Virus record (IMG/VR): IMGVR_UViG_3300044635_000560
Span: 1 to 41,451 of that record
Length of the DNA: 41,451 nucleotides
Origin: a virus
Reading direction: 5' to 3' (one strand)
The notes below the pieces were generated by a model, which saw only the letters and a program-made list of their open reading frames with translations, made no database searches and was not told the DNA's origin. Both the position numbers and the translations under genes were made by a program. Positions 30,666 through 38,868 of this stretch are shown piece after piece (position 1 is the stretch's first letter; each line of letters starts with the position of its first letter).

Positions 30666-32648
30666 ATGAGCGCCGTGACCAAACTCAGCGCACACCTCAA
30701 CACCGTCACAGTCCCAGATGAGCTGCGGGAGATCCCGGGCTGGCTGATGTGGCGGCTCGAGTACCACGAGGGCGAGGACAAGCCCCGCAAGGTCCCGTAC
30801 TACCCCAACGGGCGACGCCGCCAGGGGCAGCAGGGTTCCCCCGAGGACAGGCAGCAGCTCACCACGTTCGACGCCGCGCGCAGTGCAGCCGCCCGCCGCG
30901 GGTTCGACGGCGTGGGCATTGCACTGCTGCCTGACTGGAACCTGACCGCGCTCGACTTCGACCGATGCGTCAGCGGTGGCCAGCTCCACCCTGAGGTGGA
31001 GGCGATCGCATCGACCAGCTACGCGGAGTGGAGCCCGTCGGGCACCGGCGTGCGGGTGCTGCTGCGTGGCCTGCTGTTCAACCGCAAGTCGTTCGAGGGC
31101 GCCTACGGGTTCGAGACCTTCAGCACGAAGGGGTTCGTGACCGTCACCGGCAACCGCTTGGAGATATGCGACGTGCTCGGCAACGAGAACACCGTGGCCC
31201 CGATCGGGGAGGAGGTGATGGGCCTGGTGCGCAAGCGGTTCACCCGCGCCGACGGGCCCACCACCAGCCACGACGACCCGGTGCTCGGCCTCACGCCCGC
31301 CCAGATCGAGCAGGGCCTCGAGCATCTGGACCCTGACACCGGCCACGATGAGTGGCTCCAGGTGGGCATGGCGCTGCACCACGAGACCCGCGGTGAGGGG
31401 TTCGATTACTGGTGCGACTGGTCCGAGCGGGGTGCGAAGTTCCCCGGCCGCGACATCCTGCGCCAGCGCTGGGACAGCTTCGGCAAGGGCGCAGGCCCGG
31501 TCGTCACCGGCAAGTCGTTCGTGCATCTAGCCAACGAGCACGGCGCCTCCATCGCTGGCGGTGCGCCGGCCAGCGCGGAGGAGTTCGAGGTCATGGTCAC
31601 CGAGACGGTGGAGGCGGCCAAGGCCAGTGGCAAGCCGCTGCGGTTTCAGTTCGAGCCGGTGCACACGTTCGCCAGCGCCACCGCGTCGCCCTGGATCGTG
31701 AAGGGCGTGCTGCCGCAGTCGGGCCTGGCGGTCATCTACGGCGCCAGCGGTGCCGGCAAGTCGTTCGTCGTGCTCGACCTGGCGCTGGCCATTGCCAGGG
31801 GCACGCCCTGGCGCGGTCGCAAGGTCAGGCAGGGGAGGGTGGCCTACGTGGCCGCCGAGGGCGCTGATGGGTTCAGGAAGCGCCTGGCCGCCTACGCCCA
31901 GCACAACAAGCTCGACCTCGCTGACGTGCCCGTGAGCGTGCTCAACGGGGCCCCCAACCTGATGCTGCTCGAGGATGCCAAGGACTTGGCCGTGGGCGTG
32001 CTGGCGGCGGGGGAGGACACCAGCGTGATCGTGGTCGACACGCTCGCGCAGACCACCCCTGGGGCCAACGAGAACGCGGGCGAGGACATGGGCAAGGCCC
32101 TGGGCCATTGCAAGCGCCTGCACGAGCTCACAGGGGCGCTGGTGGTGCTCATCCACCACAGCGGGAAGGACCAGGCCAGGGGCGCGCGTGGCTGGTCAGG
32201 CCTGCGTGCGGCGGCCGACGCTGAGGTCGAGGTGATCCGCACCGAGTCGGGCCAGCGTGCGCTGCGCCTGAGCAAGAACAAGGACGGTGAGGACGGCCTC
32301 GAGTGGGGCTTCGCGCTGGACGTGGTGCAGATCGGCGCTGATGAGGACATGGAGCCCATCACGTCGTGCGTGGTGGTCGAGGCCGAGCTCCAGGGCGTGC
32401 GCTTGCTGCGTCAGTTGGGGCCGAAGGAGGTGGTGGTCAACGAGGTGATCCAGGAGATGGCCAAGGCGCAGACCGAGGGCATTGAGGTGGCTGCGGTGCT
32501 GGCCGAGGCGGTCAAGCGGTTGCCGGCACCGGAGGATGGCAAGCGGGACACGAGGCGGCAGCACGCGAAGCGCGCGTTGGAGAGCCTGTGCAACGGTGAC
32601 ACGGCGCCGTATTGGATCGGCGACGACGGCTGCATCGCAGTCATGTGA
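30666..32648 (+). CDS. Primase-helicase (PrimPol-like N-terminus plus RepA-like ATPase)
   Basis: 660 residues. The N-terminal part (IPGWLMWRLEYHEGEDKPRK, LTALDFDRCV with D97 and D99) resembles the archaeo-eukaryotic primase-like domain of phage primases. A middle PriCT-like region follows (HLDPDTGHDEWLQVGMALHH). The ATPase has Walker A GASGAGKS (359-366), Walker B VIVVDTLAQ (D458) and LIHHSGKDQARGARG, typical of RepA/RAD25-like hexameric replicative helicases. It would initiate and unwind at the origin-like region directly downstream. The AEP assignment is moderate, the ATPase strong. Confidence 0.85.
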   Translation: MSAVTKLSAHLNTVTVPDELREIPGWLMWRLEYHEGEDKPRKVPYYPNGRRRQGQQGSPEDRQQLTTFDAARSAAARRGFDGVGIALLPDWNLTALDFDRCVSGGQLHPEVEAIASTSYAEWSPSGTGVRVLLRGLLFNRKSFEGAYGFETFSTKGFVTVTGNRLEICDVLGNENTVAPIGEEVMGLVRKRFTRADGPTTSHDDPVLGLTPAQIEQGLEHLDPDTGHDEWLQVGMALHHETRGEGFDYWCDWSERGAKFPGRDILRQRWDSFGKGAGPVVTGKSFVHLANEHGASIAGGAPASAEEFEVMVTETVEAAKASGKPLRFQFEPVHTFASATASPWIVKGVLPQSGLAVIYGASGAGKSFVVLDLALAIARGTPWRGRKVRQGRVAYVAAEGADGFRKRLAAYAQHNKLDLADVPVSVLNGAPNLMLLEDAKDLAVGVLAAGEDTSVIVVDTLAQTTPGANENAGEDMGKALGHCKRLHELTGALVVLIHHSGKDQARGARGWSGLRAAADAEVEVIRTESGQRALRLSKNKDGEDGLEWGFALDVVQIGADEDMEPITSCVVVEAELQGVRLLRQLGPKEVVVNEVIQEMAKAQTEGIEVAAVLAEAVKRLPAPEDGKRDTRRQHAKRALESLCNGDTAPYWIGDDGCIAVM

Positions 32649-32861
32649 ACGTGCAAGGAATCGCGAACATGCAAGAAAGCGCCTGCACCACCGTGCACCA
32701 CGATGCACCGTGCACATCGTGGTGCGTGGTGCATCCTGTGGATAACTGCACCGCACCGCACCACCACCCTATAAGGGGTGGTGCGTGGTGCAGTTATACG
32801 CAGCGGCGCGGTGTGCAGCCTTTCTTGGTTGTTTGAAAAGTTTTTCAAGAAAGGCCCTGGA
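32647..32861. other. Candidate replication origin: iterons, dyads, DnaA box, AT-rich tract
   Basis: 213 bp between primase-helicase and an HTH gene with no coding sequence. Contents: imperfect 14-nt direct repeat GAACrTGCAAGrAA (32647, 32665); seven exact GCACCAC/GTGGTGC units at 32685, 32695, 32719, 32726, 32758, 32778, 32785; dyad 1 (GCACCACGATG, 32695-32705, with 32715-32725); dyad 2 (ATAACTGCACC, 32742-32752, with 32787-32797, enclosing CACCACCC/GGGTGGTG around TATAAG); a DnaA box; and an AT-rich tract with TTGAAAA-GT-TTTTCAA at 32833-32848. This is the pattern of an iteron-type origin. Confidence 0.65.
32737..32745 (-). promoter_or_regulatory. DnaA box TTATCCACA
   Basis: TGTGGATAA on plus is the exact complement of the consensus DnaA box TTATCCACA. 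It sits between the two dyads of the origin-like region; its last bases start the ATAACTGCACC arm. Confidence 0.7.
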
Positions 32862-33131
32862 ATGGTCAGTGTGCAAAAAACTGCAAAGATGCGCCTGGTG
32901 CCGGTCAATGATCGGCGTCGGCGCATCGGCGAGCAACACCCCGGGGCTGTGCTCTCCGATCACGAGGTCGAGCTCGTGCACCAGCTCCGCGACGACGGCA
33001 TGCCCCTGGCCGAGATCGCACGCAAGATGGAGGTCAGCAAGGGTTGCATCTGGAAGATCGTGAGCGGCCACCGGCGGGGCCAGGTGCCGGCCGGCTGGGT
33101 GCGTGTCCGTGATCCGAAGGTTCGCGGCTAA
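32862..33131 (+). CDS. Small HTH (homeodomain-like) protein
   Basis: 89 residues from ATG at 32862 (AAAGG about 8 nt upstream); the longer frame to 32778 would cover the origin-like dyads, and an inner ATG lies at 32889. SDHEVELVHQLRDDGMPLAE and IARKMEVSKGCIWKIVSGHR form a resolvase-type helix-turn-helix. It could bind the neighbouring iterons or act as a terminase-region regulator. The 3' end contains the late-promoter motif copy E. Confidence 0.65.
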   Translation: MVSVQKTAKMRLVPVNDRRRRIGEQHPGAVLSDHEVELVHQLRDDGMPLAEIARKMEVSKGCIWKIVSGHRRGQVPAGWVRVRDPKVRG

Positions 33132-33134
33132 GGT
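33103..33134 (+). promoter_or_regulatory. Candidate late promoter, copy E
   Basis: GTGTCCGT (33103-33110), 18 nt, TAAGGT (33129-33134). This copy lies inside the end of the HTH gene; its box includes that gene's TAA stop. The terminase ATG follows at 33141, the same 38-nt distance from the motif start as in copy A. Confidence 0.55.
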
Positions 33135-33140
33135 CAGACC

Positions 33141-33569
33141 ATGGGCAACCTTCGACATCTCTGGACCGACGCCTTCCTTGCGCACCTGGCTGAGTGCGGT
33201 GTCCTGACCGACGCCGCCGCGGCTGCGGGCGTGGATCGCTCGAGCGTGTTTCGCCGCCGGCAGGACGACGAGGAGTTCGACGCCGCCGTGCGCGACGCGA
33301 TGGAGGCCGCCGCCGACAAGCTCGAGCGGGAGGCCCGCAGGCGGGCCCTGGAGGGCGTCGAGGAGCCCGTGTACCAGGGCGGGCAACTGGTGGGCACCAA
33401 GACGGTCTATAGCGACTCGCTGCTGGCCTTGCTGCTCAAGGGCAGGCGCAAGCAGGTGTTCGCTGAACGGGTGGAGCAGACCGGGCCCAACGGTGGCCCG
33501 GTGCAGTCCCAGGTGGTGATCGTCACCGGCGTGCCCGATGCGCCTGTGGCGATCGAGGATCTGGTCTGA
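33141..33569 (+). CDS. Terminase small subunit
   Basis: 142 residues. The N-terminal HTH (LTDAAAAAGVDRSSVFRRRQ, DDEEFDAAVRDAMEAAADKL) followed by a helical oligomerisation part with VYSDSLLALLLKGRRKQVF is characteristic of phage small terminases, which recognise packaging sites. It lies directly before the large subunit and overlaps its likely start. Confidence 0.85.
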   Translation: MGNLRHLWTDAFLAHLAECGVLTDAAAAAGVDRSSVFRRRQDDEEFDAAVRDAMEAAADKLEREARRRALEGVEEPVYQGGQLVGTKTVYSDSLLALLLKGRRKQVFAERVEQTGPNGGPVQSQVVIVTGVPDAPVAIEDLV

Positions 33570-34909
33570 CCGCGATCGACCTCGGCTACCGGCCCAGGGC
33601 CTGGCAGGCCGAGTGCCACCTCAACCGCCGGCGCTTCACGGTGCTGGCGCTGCACCGGCGGGCCGGCAAGACCGAGCTCGCACTGGCCGAGCTCATCGAC
33701 AAGGCGCTGCGGTTCAAGCACGAGCTTGGGTTGTTCTTCTACGTTGCGCCACTGCTCAAGCAGGCCAAGGCCATCGCATGGTTGCGCCTGAAGCAGAAGG
33801 TCACGCCGCTGCTCATGCGTGGGATGGTCGAGATCAACGAGTCCGAGCTCTGGGTGCGGTTCACGACCAACGGCGCCGTGATCCGCGTGTACGGGGCCGA
33901 CTCGCCCGACCGCATGCGAGGCGTGCGCCTGGATGGTGTCGTGCTCGACGAGGTGGCGCAGATGGCGCCCGAGGTGTGGGACGACATCCTGCAGCCGGCG
34001 CTGTCTGACCGCCTGGGCTGGGCGCTGTTCATCGGCACACCCAAGGGCGTGAACCTGTTCTCCAAGCTGTTCTTCGAGGCACGCGACAAGACGAACTGGC
34101 ACTCGGCGCTCTACACGGTGCACGACACCGAGTCGATCGACCCGGACGAGGCCCGCCGATTGCAGGCCGAGATGAGCGAGCTCTCGTGGCGGCGCGAGTA
34201 CCTGTGCGACTTCAGCGCCGCCGGCGACGAGCAGCTCATCAGCCTGGCCGACGTGGAGGAGGCCACACGGCGCCACCTGCGCCGCGACCAGTACGACTTC
34301 GCGCCCGTGATCCTGGGCGTGGACCCTGCGCGGTTTGGCGATGACCGCAGCGTGATCAGCGTTCGCCAGGGCCTGCTGGCCCGGGACTTCCGGGTCTACA
34401 CCAAGATCGACAACATGGCGCTGGCTGCCTACGTGGGCCAGGCCATCGCCGACTTCCAGGCCGACGCGGTGTTCATCGACGCAGGCAACGGGGCGGGCGT
34501 CATCGACAAGCTGCGCCAGATGGGCCACGAGGTCACCGAGGTGCACTTCGGTGGCCGGGCGAGCAAGCCCCGCTACGTCAACAAGCGCGCCGAGATGTGG
34601 TTCGAGATGCGCGAGTGGCTGGCGCTGGGCGCTGCGATCCCGCGCAACACGGCGCTGATGCAGGACCTGGCTGCGCCGATCTACACGTTCGACAACCAAG
34701 ACCGCGTGGCGCTCGAGGCCAAGGACGACATCAAGAAGCGTGGCCTGCCGTCGCCTGACCTGGGCGATGCGCTCGCGCTCACGTTCGCGTTCCCCGTGGC
34801 CAAGGAGCGGGACCTGCGCCGCCAGGCCGCCATCCTGGCCGGGCACCGGGCGGGGCAGTTCGACTCCGACGTCAGCGTCACCGCCTACGACCCGATGGCC
34901 GGCATCTGA
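33566..34909 (+). CDS. Terminase large subunit (ATPase-nuclease), CTG start
   Basis: 447 residues if started at CTG 33566. The frame before the first standard start (GTG 33641) encodes LGYRPRAWQAECHLNRRRFT, the conserved adenine-binding start of large terminases, so translation must begin further up; no ATG, GTG or TTG exists there. CTG 33566 overlaps the small-subunit stop and has GAGG about 9 nt upstream. Walker A is HRRAGKT (30-36) and Walker B DGVVLDEVAQ. The nuclease has GVDPARFGDD, DAGNGAGV and GDALALTFAF. Translocates DNA into the prohead. Confidence 0.9.
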   Translation: MTAIDLGYRPRAWQAECHLNRRRFTVLALHRRAGKTELALAELIDKALRFKHELGLFFYVAPLLKQAKAIAWLRLKQKVTPLLMRGMVEINESELWVRFTTNGAVIRVYGADSPDRMRGVRLDGVVLDEVAQMAPEVWDDILQPALSDRLGWALFIGTPKGVNLFSKLFFEARDKTNWHSALYTVHDTESIDPDEARRLQAEMSELSWRREYLCDFSAAGDEQLISLADVEEATRRHLRRDQYDFAPVILGVDPARFGDDRSVISVRQGLLARDFRVYTKIDNMALAAYVGQAIADFQADAVFIDAGNGAGVIDKLRQMGHEVTEVHFGGRASKPRYVNKRAEMWFEMREWLALGAAIPRNTALMQDLAAPIYTFDNQDRVALEAKDDIKKRGLPSPDLGDALALTFAFPVAKERDLRRQAAILAGHRAGQFDSDVSVTAYDPMAGI

Positions 34910-34914
34910 GGCGC

Positions 34915-34946
34915 GTGTCCGTCTGATCGGCCCGCATCCGCAGAAT
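34915..34946 (+). promoter_or_regulatory. Candidate late promoter, copy C
   Basis: GTGTCCGT (34915-34922), continued CTGA, starts 5 nt after the terminase stop. After 18 nt comes CAGAAT (34941-34946), the weakest box of the set. The next gene starts at 34970 behind GGAG. Confidence 0.55.
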
Positions 34947-34969
34947 CCCCCTGCAGACTGGAGCTTCCC

Positions 34970-35155
34970 ATGTGCATGTCATCGCCCAACATTCCCCCGC
35001 CGCCCCCGCCTCCGCAAGAGGCCAAGCAGCCTGACTCGATGGCCATGCGTCGGCGCCAGCGCACGAGCACCTCGCCCGGCACCATGCTGACCGGGCCCTC
35101 GGGCGTGTCGTCTGGCGGGTTGAGCACCGGCGGCGCCACGCTGCTGGGCGGGTGA
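34970..35155 (+). CDS. Small Pro-rich head protein (61 aa) before the portal
   Basis: 61 residues from ATG at 34970, GGAG about 6 nt upstream. MCMSSPNIPPPPPPPQEAKQ is followed by a basic stretch (MRRRQRTSTSP) and TGPSGVSS with a Gly/Leu-rich end. Proteins with this Cys-start, poly-Pro and TLLG-like C-terminus are common beside the portal gene of such podoviruses; role unknown, perhaps structural. Confidence 0.7.
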   Translation: MCMSSPNIPPPPPPPQEAKQPDSMAMRRRQRTSTSPGTMLTGPSGVSSGGLSTGGATLLGG

Positions 35156-35161
35156 TCGCCC

Positions 35162-36889
35162 ATGATGTACGGCGCCGGGCCAGACTCCGGTGAGAGCCCG
35201 CAGGGCCGCGGCTACGACATCAACCGCAAGCTCGCGCGGCTGTCGGCGCTCAAGACCGAGCGCAGCTCCTGGGATACGCACTGGAAGGATGTGTCCCAGT
35301 ACCAGTTCCCGCGCGCCGGCCGGTTCATCTCGAGCGAGGTGAACCAGGGCAAGAAGAAGAATCAGCTCATCTACGACAACACCGCGGTGTTCGCGGTGCG
35401 CACACTGGCCGCCGGCATGATGTCGGGCGTCACCAGCCCGGCCCGCCCCTGGTTCCGACTCGGCCTGCCCGACAAGGACCTGATGGAGTTCGGACCCGTC
35501 AAGCAGTGGCTGCACGACAGCGCCGAGCTGATGCGCGCGGTCTTTGCTGCAAGCAACACGTACAACTCGCTGCACGCCTGCTACGAGGAGCTCGGCGCGT
35601 TCGGCACCTGGGCCAACGTGGTGCTGCCCGACTTCGACAACGTGATCCACCACTACCCGCTGACCATCGGCGAGTATTACCTCGGCACCAACCACAAGGG
35701 CCGGGTCGACACCCTGGCGCGCGAGTTCAAGATGACCGTCGCGCAGATGGTCGAGCAGTTCGGCAAGCAGGCCTGCAGCGCGACCGTGCGCAACCTGTGG
35801 GACAAGGGCGCCTACGATCAGTGGATCGACGTAGTGCACATGATCCAGCCGCGCCGTGACCGCGAGTACGGCAAGCGCGACGCCAAGAACATGGCGTTCG
35901 AGTCCTGCTACTTCGAGCCCGGGCGCGAGGCCCAGAACCAGTACCTGAGCGAGTCGGGGTTCAAGCGCTTCCCCGTGCTGGCCCCGCGCTGGACCATCAC
36001 CGGCAACGACGTGTACGGGCGCAGCCCCGGCATGGAGGCGCTGGGCGACACCAAGCAGTTGCAGTTCGAGCAGGCCCGCAAGGCGCAGGCGATCGAATAC
36101 CAGGTGAACCCGCCTCTGCAGGTGCCCACCAGCTACAAGAACACGTCCCAGAGTCGCCTGCCCGGCGGCGTGATGTACGTCGACGCGATGGGCCCTGGCA
36201 GCGGGGTGCGCTCGGCGTTCGACGTCAACCTGCGGCTCGACTTCCTGATGGACTCGATCCGCGACACGCGCGACCGCATCCGTCAGGCCTACTACGCCGA
36301 CCTGTTCCTGATGCTGGCGCAGCAACCCGCCAACGGACGCATGACCGCCACCGAGGTGGCCGAGCGCCACGAGGAGAAGCTGCTGATGCTGGGCCCGGTG
36401 CTCGAGCGCCTGCACAACGAGCTGCTGTCGCCGCTGGTGGACCTCACGTTCGACCGCCTCAACGAGGCCGGCGTGCTGCCGCCCCCGCCCGAGGAGATCA
36501 CGGGCCAGGAGCTCAACATCGAGTTCATCAGCGTGCTGGCCCAGGCGCAGCGCGCGGTGGCCGTCAACGGCATGGAGCGACTGCTCACCACCGCCGTGAG
36601 CTTGGCGCCGGTCAAGCCCGAGATCCTGGACAAGATCAACTTCGACCAGGTGATCGACGACATGGGCGAGGCGTTCGGCGTCAACCCCGCGCTGGTCGTG
36701 CCTGATGGTCAGGTGGCCGAGATCCGCGCGCAGCGTGCCCAGGCCATGCAGGCGCAAGCCTCGGCCGCCACCGCACCTCAGGTGGTCGAGAGCGCGAAGA
36801 CCGCGAGCGAGATCAACACCGACCAACTGCGCGACGTGATGGGCATGCTGCAGGGCTACTCAAGCCCGAGCCCTGCGATGGTCGAGTAA
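35162..36889 (+). CDS. Portal (head-to-tail connector)
   Basis: 575 residues. KLARLSALKTERSSWDTHWK, QFPRAGRF, RTLAAGMMSGVTSPARPWFR, and later WTITGNDVYGRSPGMEALGD and ANGRMTATEVAERHEEK are the signature of the podovirus head-to-tail connecting protein family (Pfam Head-tail_con). It forms the dodecameric vertex for DNA packaging and exit. Length is normal for the family. Starts 6 nt after the small Pro-rich gene. Confidence 0.92.
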   Translation: MMYGAGPDSGESPQGRGYDINRKLARLSALKTERSSWDTHWKDVSQYQFPRAGRFISSEVNQGKKKNQLIYDNTAVFAVRTLAAGMMSGVTSPARPWFRLGLPDKDLMEFGPVKQWLHDSAELMRAVFAASNTYNSLHACYEELGAFGTWANVVLPDFDNVIHHYPLTIGEYYLGTNHKGRVDTLAREFKMTVAQMVEQFGKQACSATVRNLWDKGAYDQWIDVVHMIQPRRDREYGKRDAKNMAFESCYFEPGREAQNQYLSESGFKRFPVLAPRWTITGNDVYGRSPGMEALGDTKQLQFEQARKAQAIEYQVNPPLQVPTSYKNTSQSRLPGGVMYVDAMGPGSGVRSAFDVNLRLDFLMDSIRDTRDRIRQAYYADLFLMLAQQPANGRMTATEVAERHEEKLLMLGPVLERLHNELLSPLVDLTFDRLNEAGVLPPPPEEITGQELNIEFISVLAQAQRAVAVNGMERLLTTAVSLAPVKPEILDKINFDQVIDDMGEAFGVNPALVVPDGQVAEIRAQRAQAMQAQASAATAPQVVESAKTASEINTDQLRDVMGMLQGYSSPSPAMVE

Positions 36890-36892
36890 GGC

Positions 36893-36924
36893 GTGTCCGT
36901 CTGAGGCGGGCCCGCTTCTACGAT
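36893..36924 (+). promoter_or_regulatory. Candidate late promoter, copy D
   Basis: GTGTCCGT (36893-36900), continued CTGA, starts 3 nt after the portal stop. After 18 nt comes TACGAT (36919-36924). The first possible ATG (36923) lies inside the box, which supports the second ATG (36938) as the start of the next gene. Confidence 0.6.
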
Positions 36925-36937
36925 GCTCCCGTCAACC

Positions 36938-37249
36938 ATGAGAGAACTGACAGACCTGCGAGGCCAGGAACGCGATGCTGAAAGCGAAGAGCTGGTGGCA
37001 CGCGAGAAACGTCGCAAGGAACTCGAGGATCTCAAGTGGCTGATGGCCCACCCCCAAGGACGACGCATCGTGAGTCGTCTGCTGGAGGAGGCCGGTGTCA
37101 ACCGCACCACGTTCAACCATAGCGGCAGCGTTATGGCGTTCAACGAGGGCAAGCGGCACGTCGGTCTGTTCCTCACGGCAGAAGTGCTCGAGGCCTCGCC
37201 CGAGGGGTACTTCAAACTCCTGAAAGAGTACCAGGGCAAAGATGGATGA
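36938..37249 (+). CDS. Bbp19-like phage protein
   Basis: 103 residues from ATG at 36938; ATG 36923 is the alternative. After a charged coiled-coil start (MRELTDLRGQERDAESEELV) comes DLKWLMAHPQGRRIVSRLLE, GVNRTTFN and FNEGKRHVGLFL, the pattern of the Bbp19-like family named after Bordetella phage BPP-1. It lies between portal and scaffold, as in related phages, and overlaps the scaffold start by 8 nt. Likely head assembly; not biochemically defined. Confidence 0.75.
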   Translation: MRELTDLRGQERDAESEELVAREKRRKELEDLKWLMAHPQGRRIVSRLLEEAGVNRTTFNHSGSVMAFNEGKRHVGLFLTAEVLEASPEGYFKLLKEYQGKDG

Positions 37250-37829
37250 TTCGACTGCGGTGACCAGCACACCTGCCAACGACGCTGGGGAACCGAAACC
37301 GATTGATGGACAAGCCGTAGCGCCTGCTGCGGACAGCGCGAGCACGACGCCCGCGGCGGACCCCAAGGCCCCTGAAGCCAAGGCCCCCGAGGACTACACG
37401 CTCACGATGCCCGAAGGGGTGCAACTCGACAGCGTCGCTGCTGACGAGTTCAAGGCGATCGCCAAGGAGCTCAAGCTCGACCAGGCGGGCGCGCAGAAGG
37501 TTGCAGACATCGGGGCCAAGATGGCCCAGCGTCAGGCCGAAGCGCACACGAAACTGGTGGAGACCTGGGTGGAGCAGGTCAAGGCCGACAAAGACATCGG
37601 CGGCGACAAGCTCACCGAGAACCTGGCGGTGGCCAAGAAGGCGCTCGACACCTTCGGCACGCCCGAGCTTCGGGACGTGCTGAACAGCACCGGGCTGGGC
37701 AACCACCCCGAGGTGATCCGAGCCTTCTACAAAGCCGGCAAGGCCATCAGCGAAGACCGCTTCATTCCCGGCAGCCCGAAGGGCGCCGAGGCTGACCCGG
37801 CCCGAAAACTGTTCCCCTCCATGAATTGA
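37242..37829 (+). CDS. Scaffolding protein
   Basis: 195 residues. An Ala/Pro/Asp-rich disordered N-terminus is followed by EDYTLTMPEGVQLDSVAADE and a long helical part (LKLDQAGAQKVADIGAKMAQ), ending DPARKLFPSMN. Acidic disordered-plus-helical proteins directly before the major capsid gene act as scaffolds in podoviruses. Ends 13 nt before the capsid gene. Confidence 0.8.
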   Translation: MDDSTAVTSTPANDAGEPKPIDGQAVAPAADSASTTPAADPKAPEAKAPEDYTLTMPEGVQLDSVAADEFKAIAKELKLDQAGAQKVADIGAKMAQRQAEAHTKLVETWVEQVKADKDIGGDKLTENLAVAKKALDTFGTPELRDVLNSTGLGNHPEVIRAFYKAGKAISEDRFIPGSPKGAEADPARKLFPSMN

Positions 37830-37842
37830 AAGGCAACACACC

Positions 37843-38838
37843 ATGGCTACCCTCGCTGCAAACAACCCGACGCTGCTGGACGTTTCCAAGCGTCTGGACC
37901 CCGATGGCAAGATCGACACCATCGTCGAGCTGCTGAATCAGACCAACGAAGTCCTGAGCGACATGTCCTGGGTCGAGGGCAACCTGCCCACCGGCAACAA
38001 GACCACCGTCCGCACCGGCCTGCCCACCCCGACGTGGCGCAAGCTGTACGGCGGCGTGCAGCCGGGCAAGAGCACCACCGCGCAGGTCACTGACTCGTGC
38101 GGTATGTTGGAAGCCTACGCCGAGGTCGACAAGGCCCTGGCCGATCTGAACGGCAACACCGCCGCGTTCCGCCTGAGCGAAGACGCTGCCCACATCGAGT
38201 CGATCTCCCAAGAGCACGCCTCGACGCTGTTCTACGGCAACGAAGGCACCGAGCCCGAGGCCTTCACCGGCCTGGCCCCGCGCTACAACTCGCTGTCCGC
38301 GCAGAACGCCGACAACATCATCGACGCCTTCAGCGGCTCCGGTGGTGACCTGACGTCGATCTGGCTGTGCGTGTGGGGTCCGCAGACGGGCTTCGGCATC
38401 TACCCGAAGGGCTCGCAGGCTGGCCTGCAGATGTCCGACAAGGGCCAGGTGACGATCGAGAACGTCGACGGCGCTGGCGGCCGGATGGAAGGCTACCGCA
38501 CCCACTACCGCTGGGACGCGGGCCTGACGATCCGCGACTGGCGCTACTTCGTGCGCATCGCCAACATCGACATCTCCGAGCTCGGCACGATCGCCAACAC
38601 CAAGAACCTGATCAACTGGATGGTGCAGGCGAGCGAGCGCATCCCCAGCTTCGGCAAGGGCCGCGCCGTGTTCTACATGAACCGCACGCTGCGCGAGAAG
38701 CTGCGCCTGGGCATCCTCGAGCGGGTGAGCTCCAACCTCACCTGGGAGACGGTCTCTGGCAAGCGCGTGATGACGTTCGACGACATCCCCGTGCGCCGCA
38801 CCGACGCCCTGATCAACACCGAGACCCGCGTGGTCTGA
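37843..38838 (+). CDS. Major capsid protein (Bbp17-like, HK97 fold expected)
   Basis: 331 residues, AAAGG upstream. ATLAANNPTLLDVSKRLDPD, VEGNLPTGNKTTVRTGLPTP, AAFRLSEDAAHIESISQEHA and IYPKGSQAGLQMSDKGQVT are typical of the major capsid protein of BPP-1-like podoviruses. It sits between scaffold and cement genes. No cleavable long delta domain is visible, in line with a separate scaffold. Confidence 0.88.
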   Translation: MATLAANNPTLLDVSKRLDPDGKIDTIVELLNQTNEVLSDMSWVEGNLPTGNKTTVRTGLPTPTWRKLYGGVQPGKSTTAQVTDSCGMLEAYAEVDKALADLNGNTAAFRLSEDAAHIESISQEHASTLFYGNEGTEPEAFTGLAPRYNSLSAQNADNIIDAFSGSGGDLTSIWLCVWGPQTGFGIYPKGSQAGLQMSDKGQVTIENVDGAGGRMEGYRTHYRWDAGLTIRDWRYFVRIANIDISELGTIANTKNLINWMVQASERIPSFGKGRAVFYMNRTLREKLRLGILERVSSNLTWETVSGKRVMTFDDIPVRRTDALINTETRVV

Positions 38839-38868
38839 TCGCAGCACTGAATCGAAAGGAACCACACC

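Noticed and set aside
37117-37138. Dyad CCATAGCG / CGTTATGG
   Set aside because: One arm mismatch, lies inside the Bbp19-like coding sequence, and no related copies in the window.
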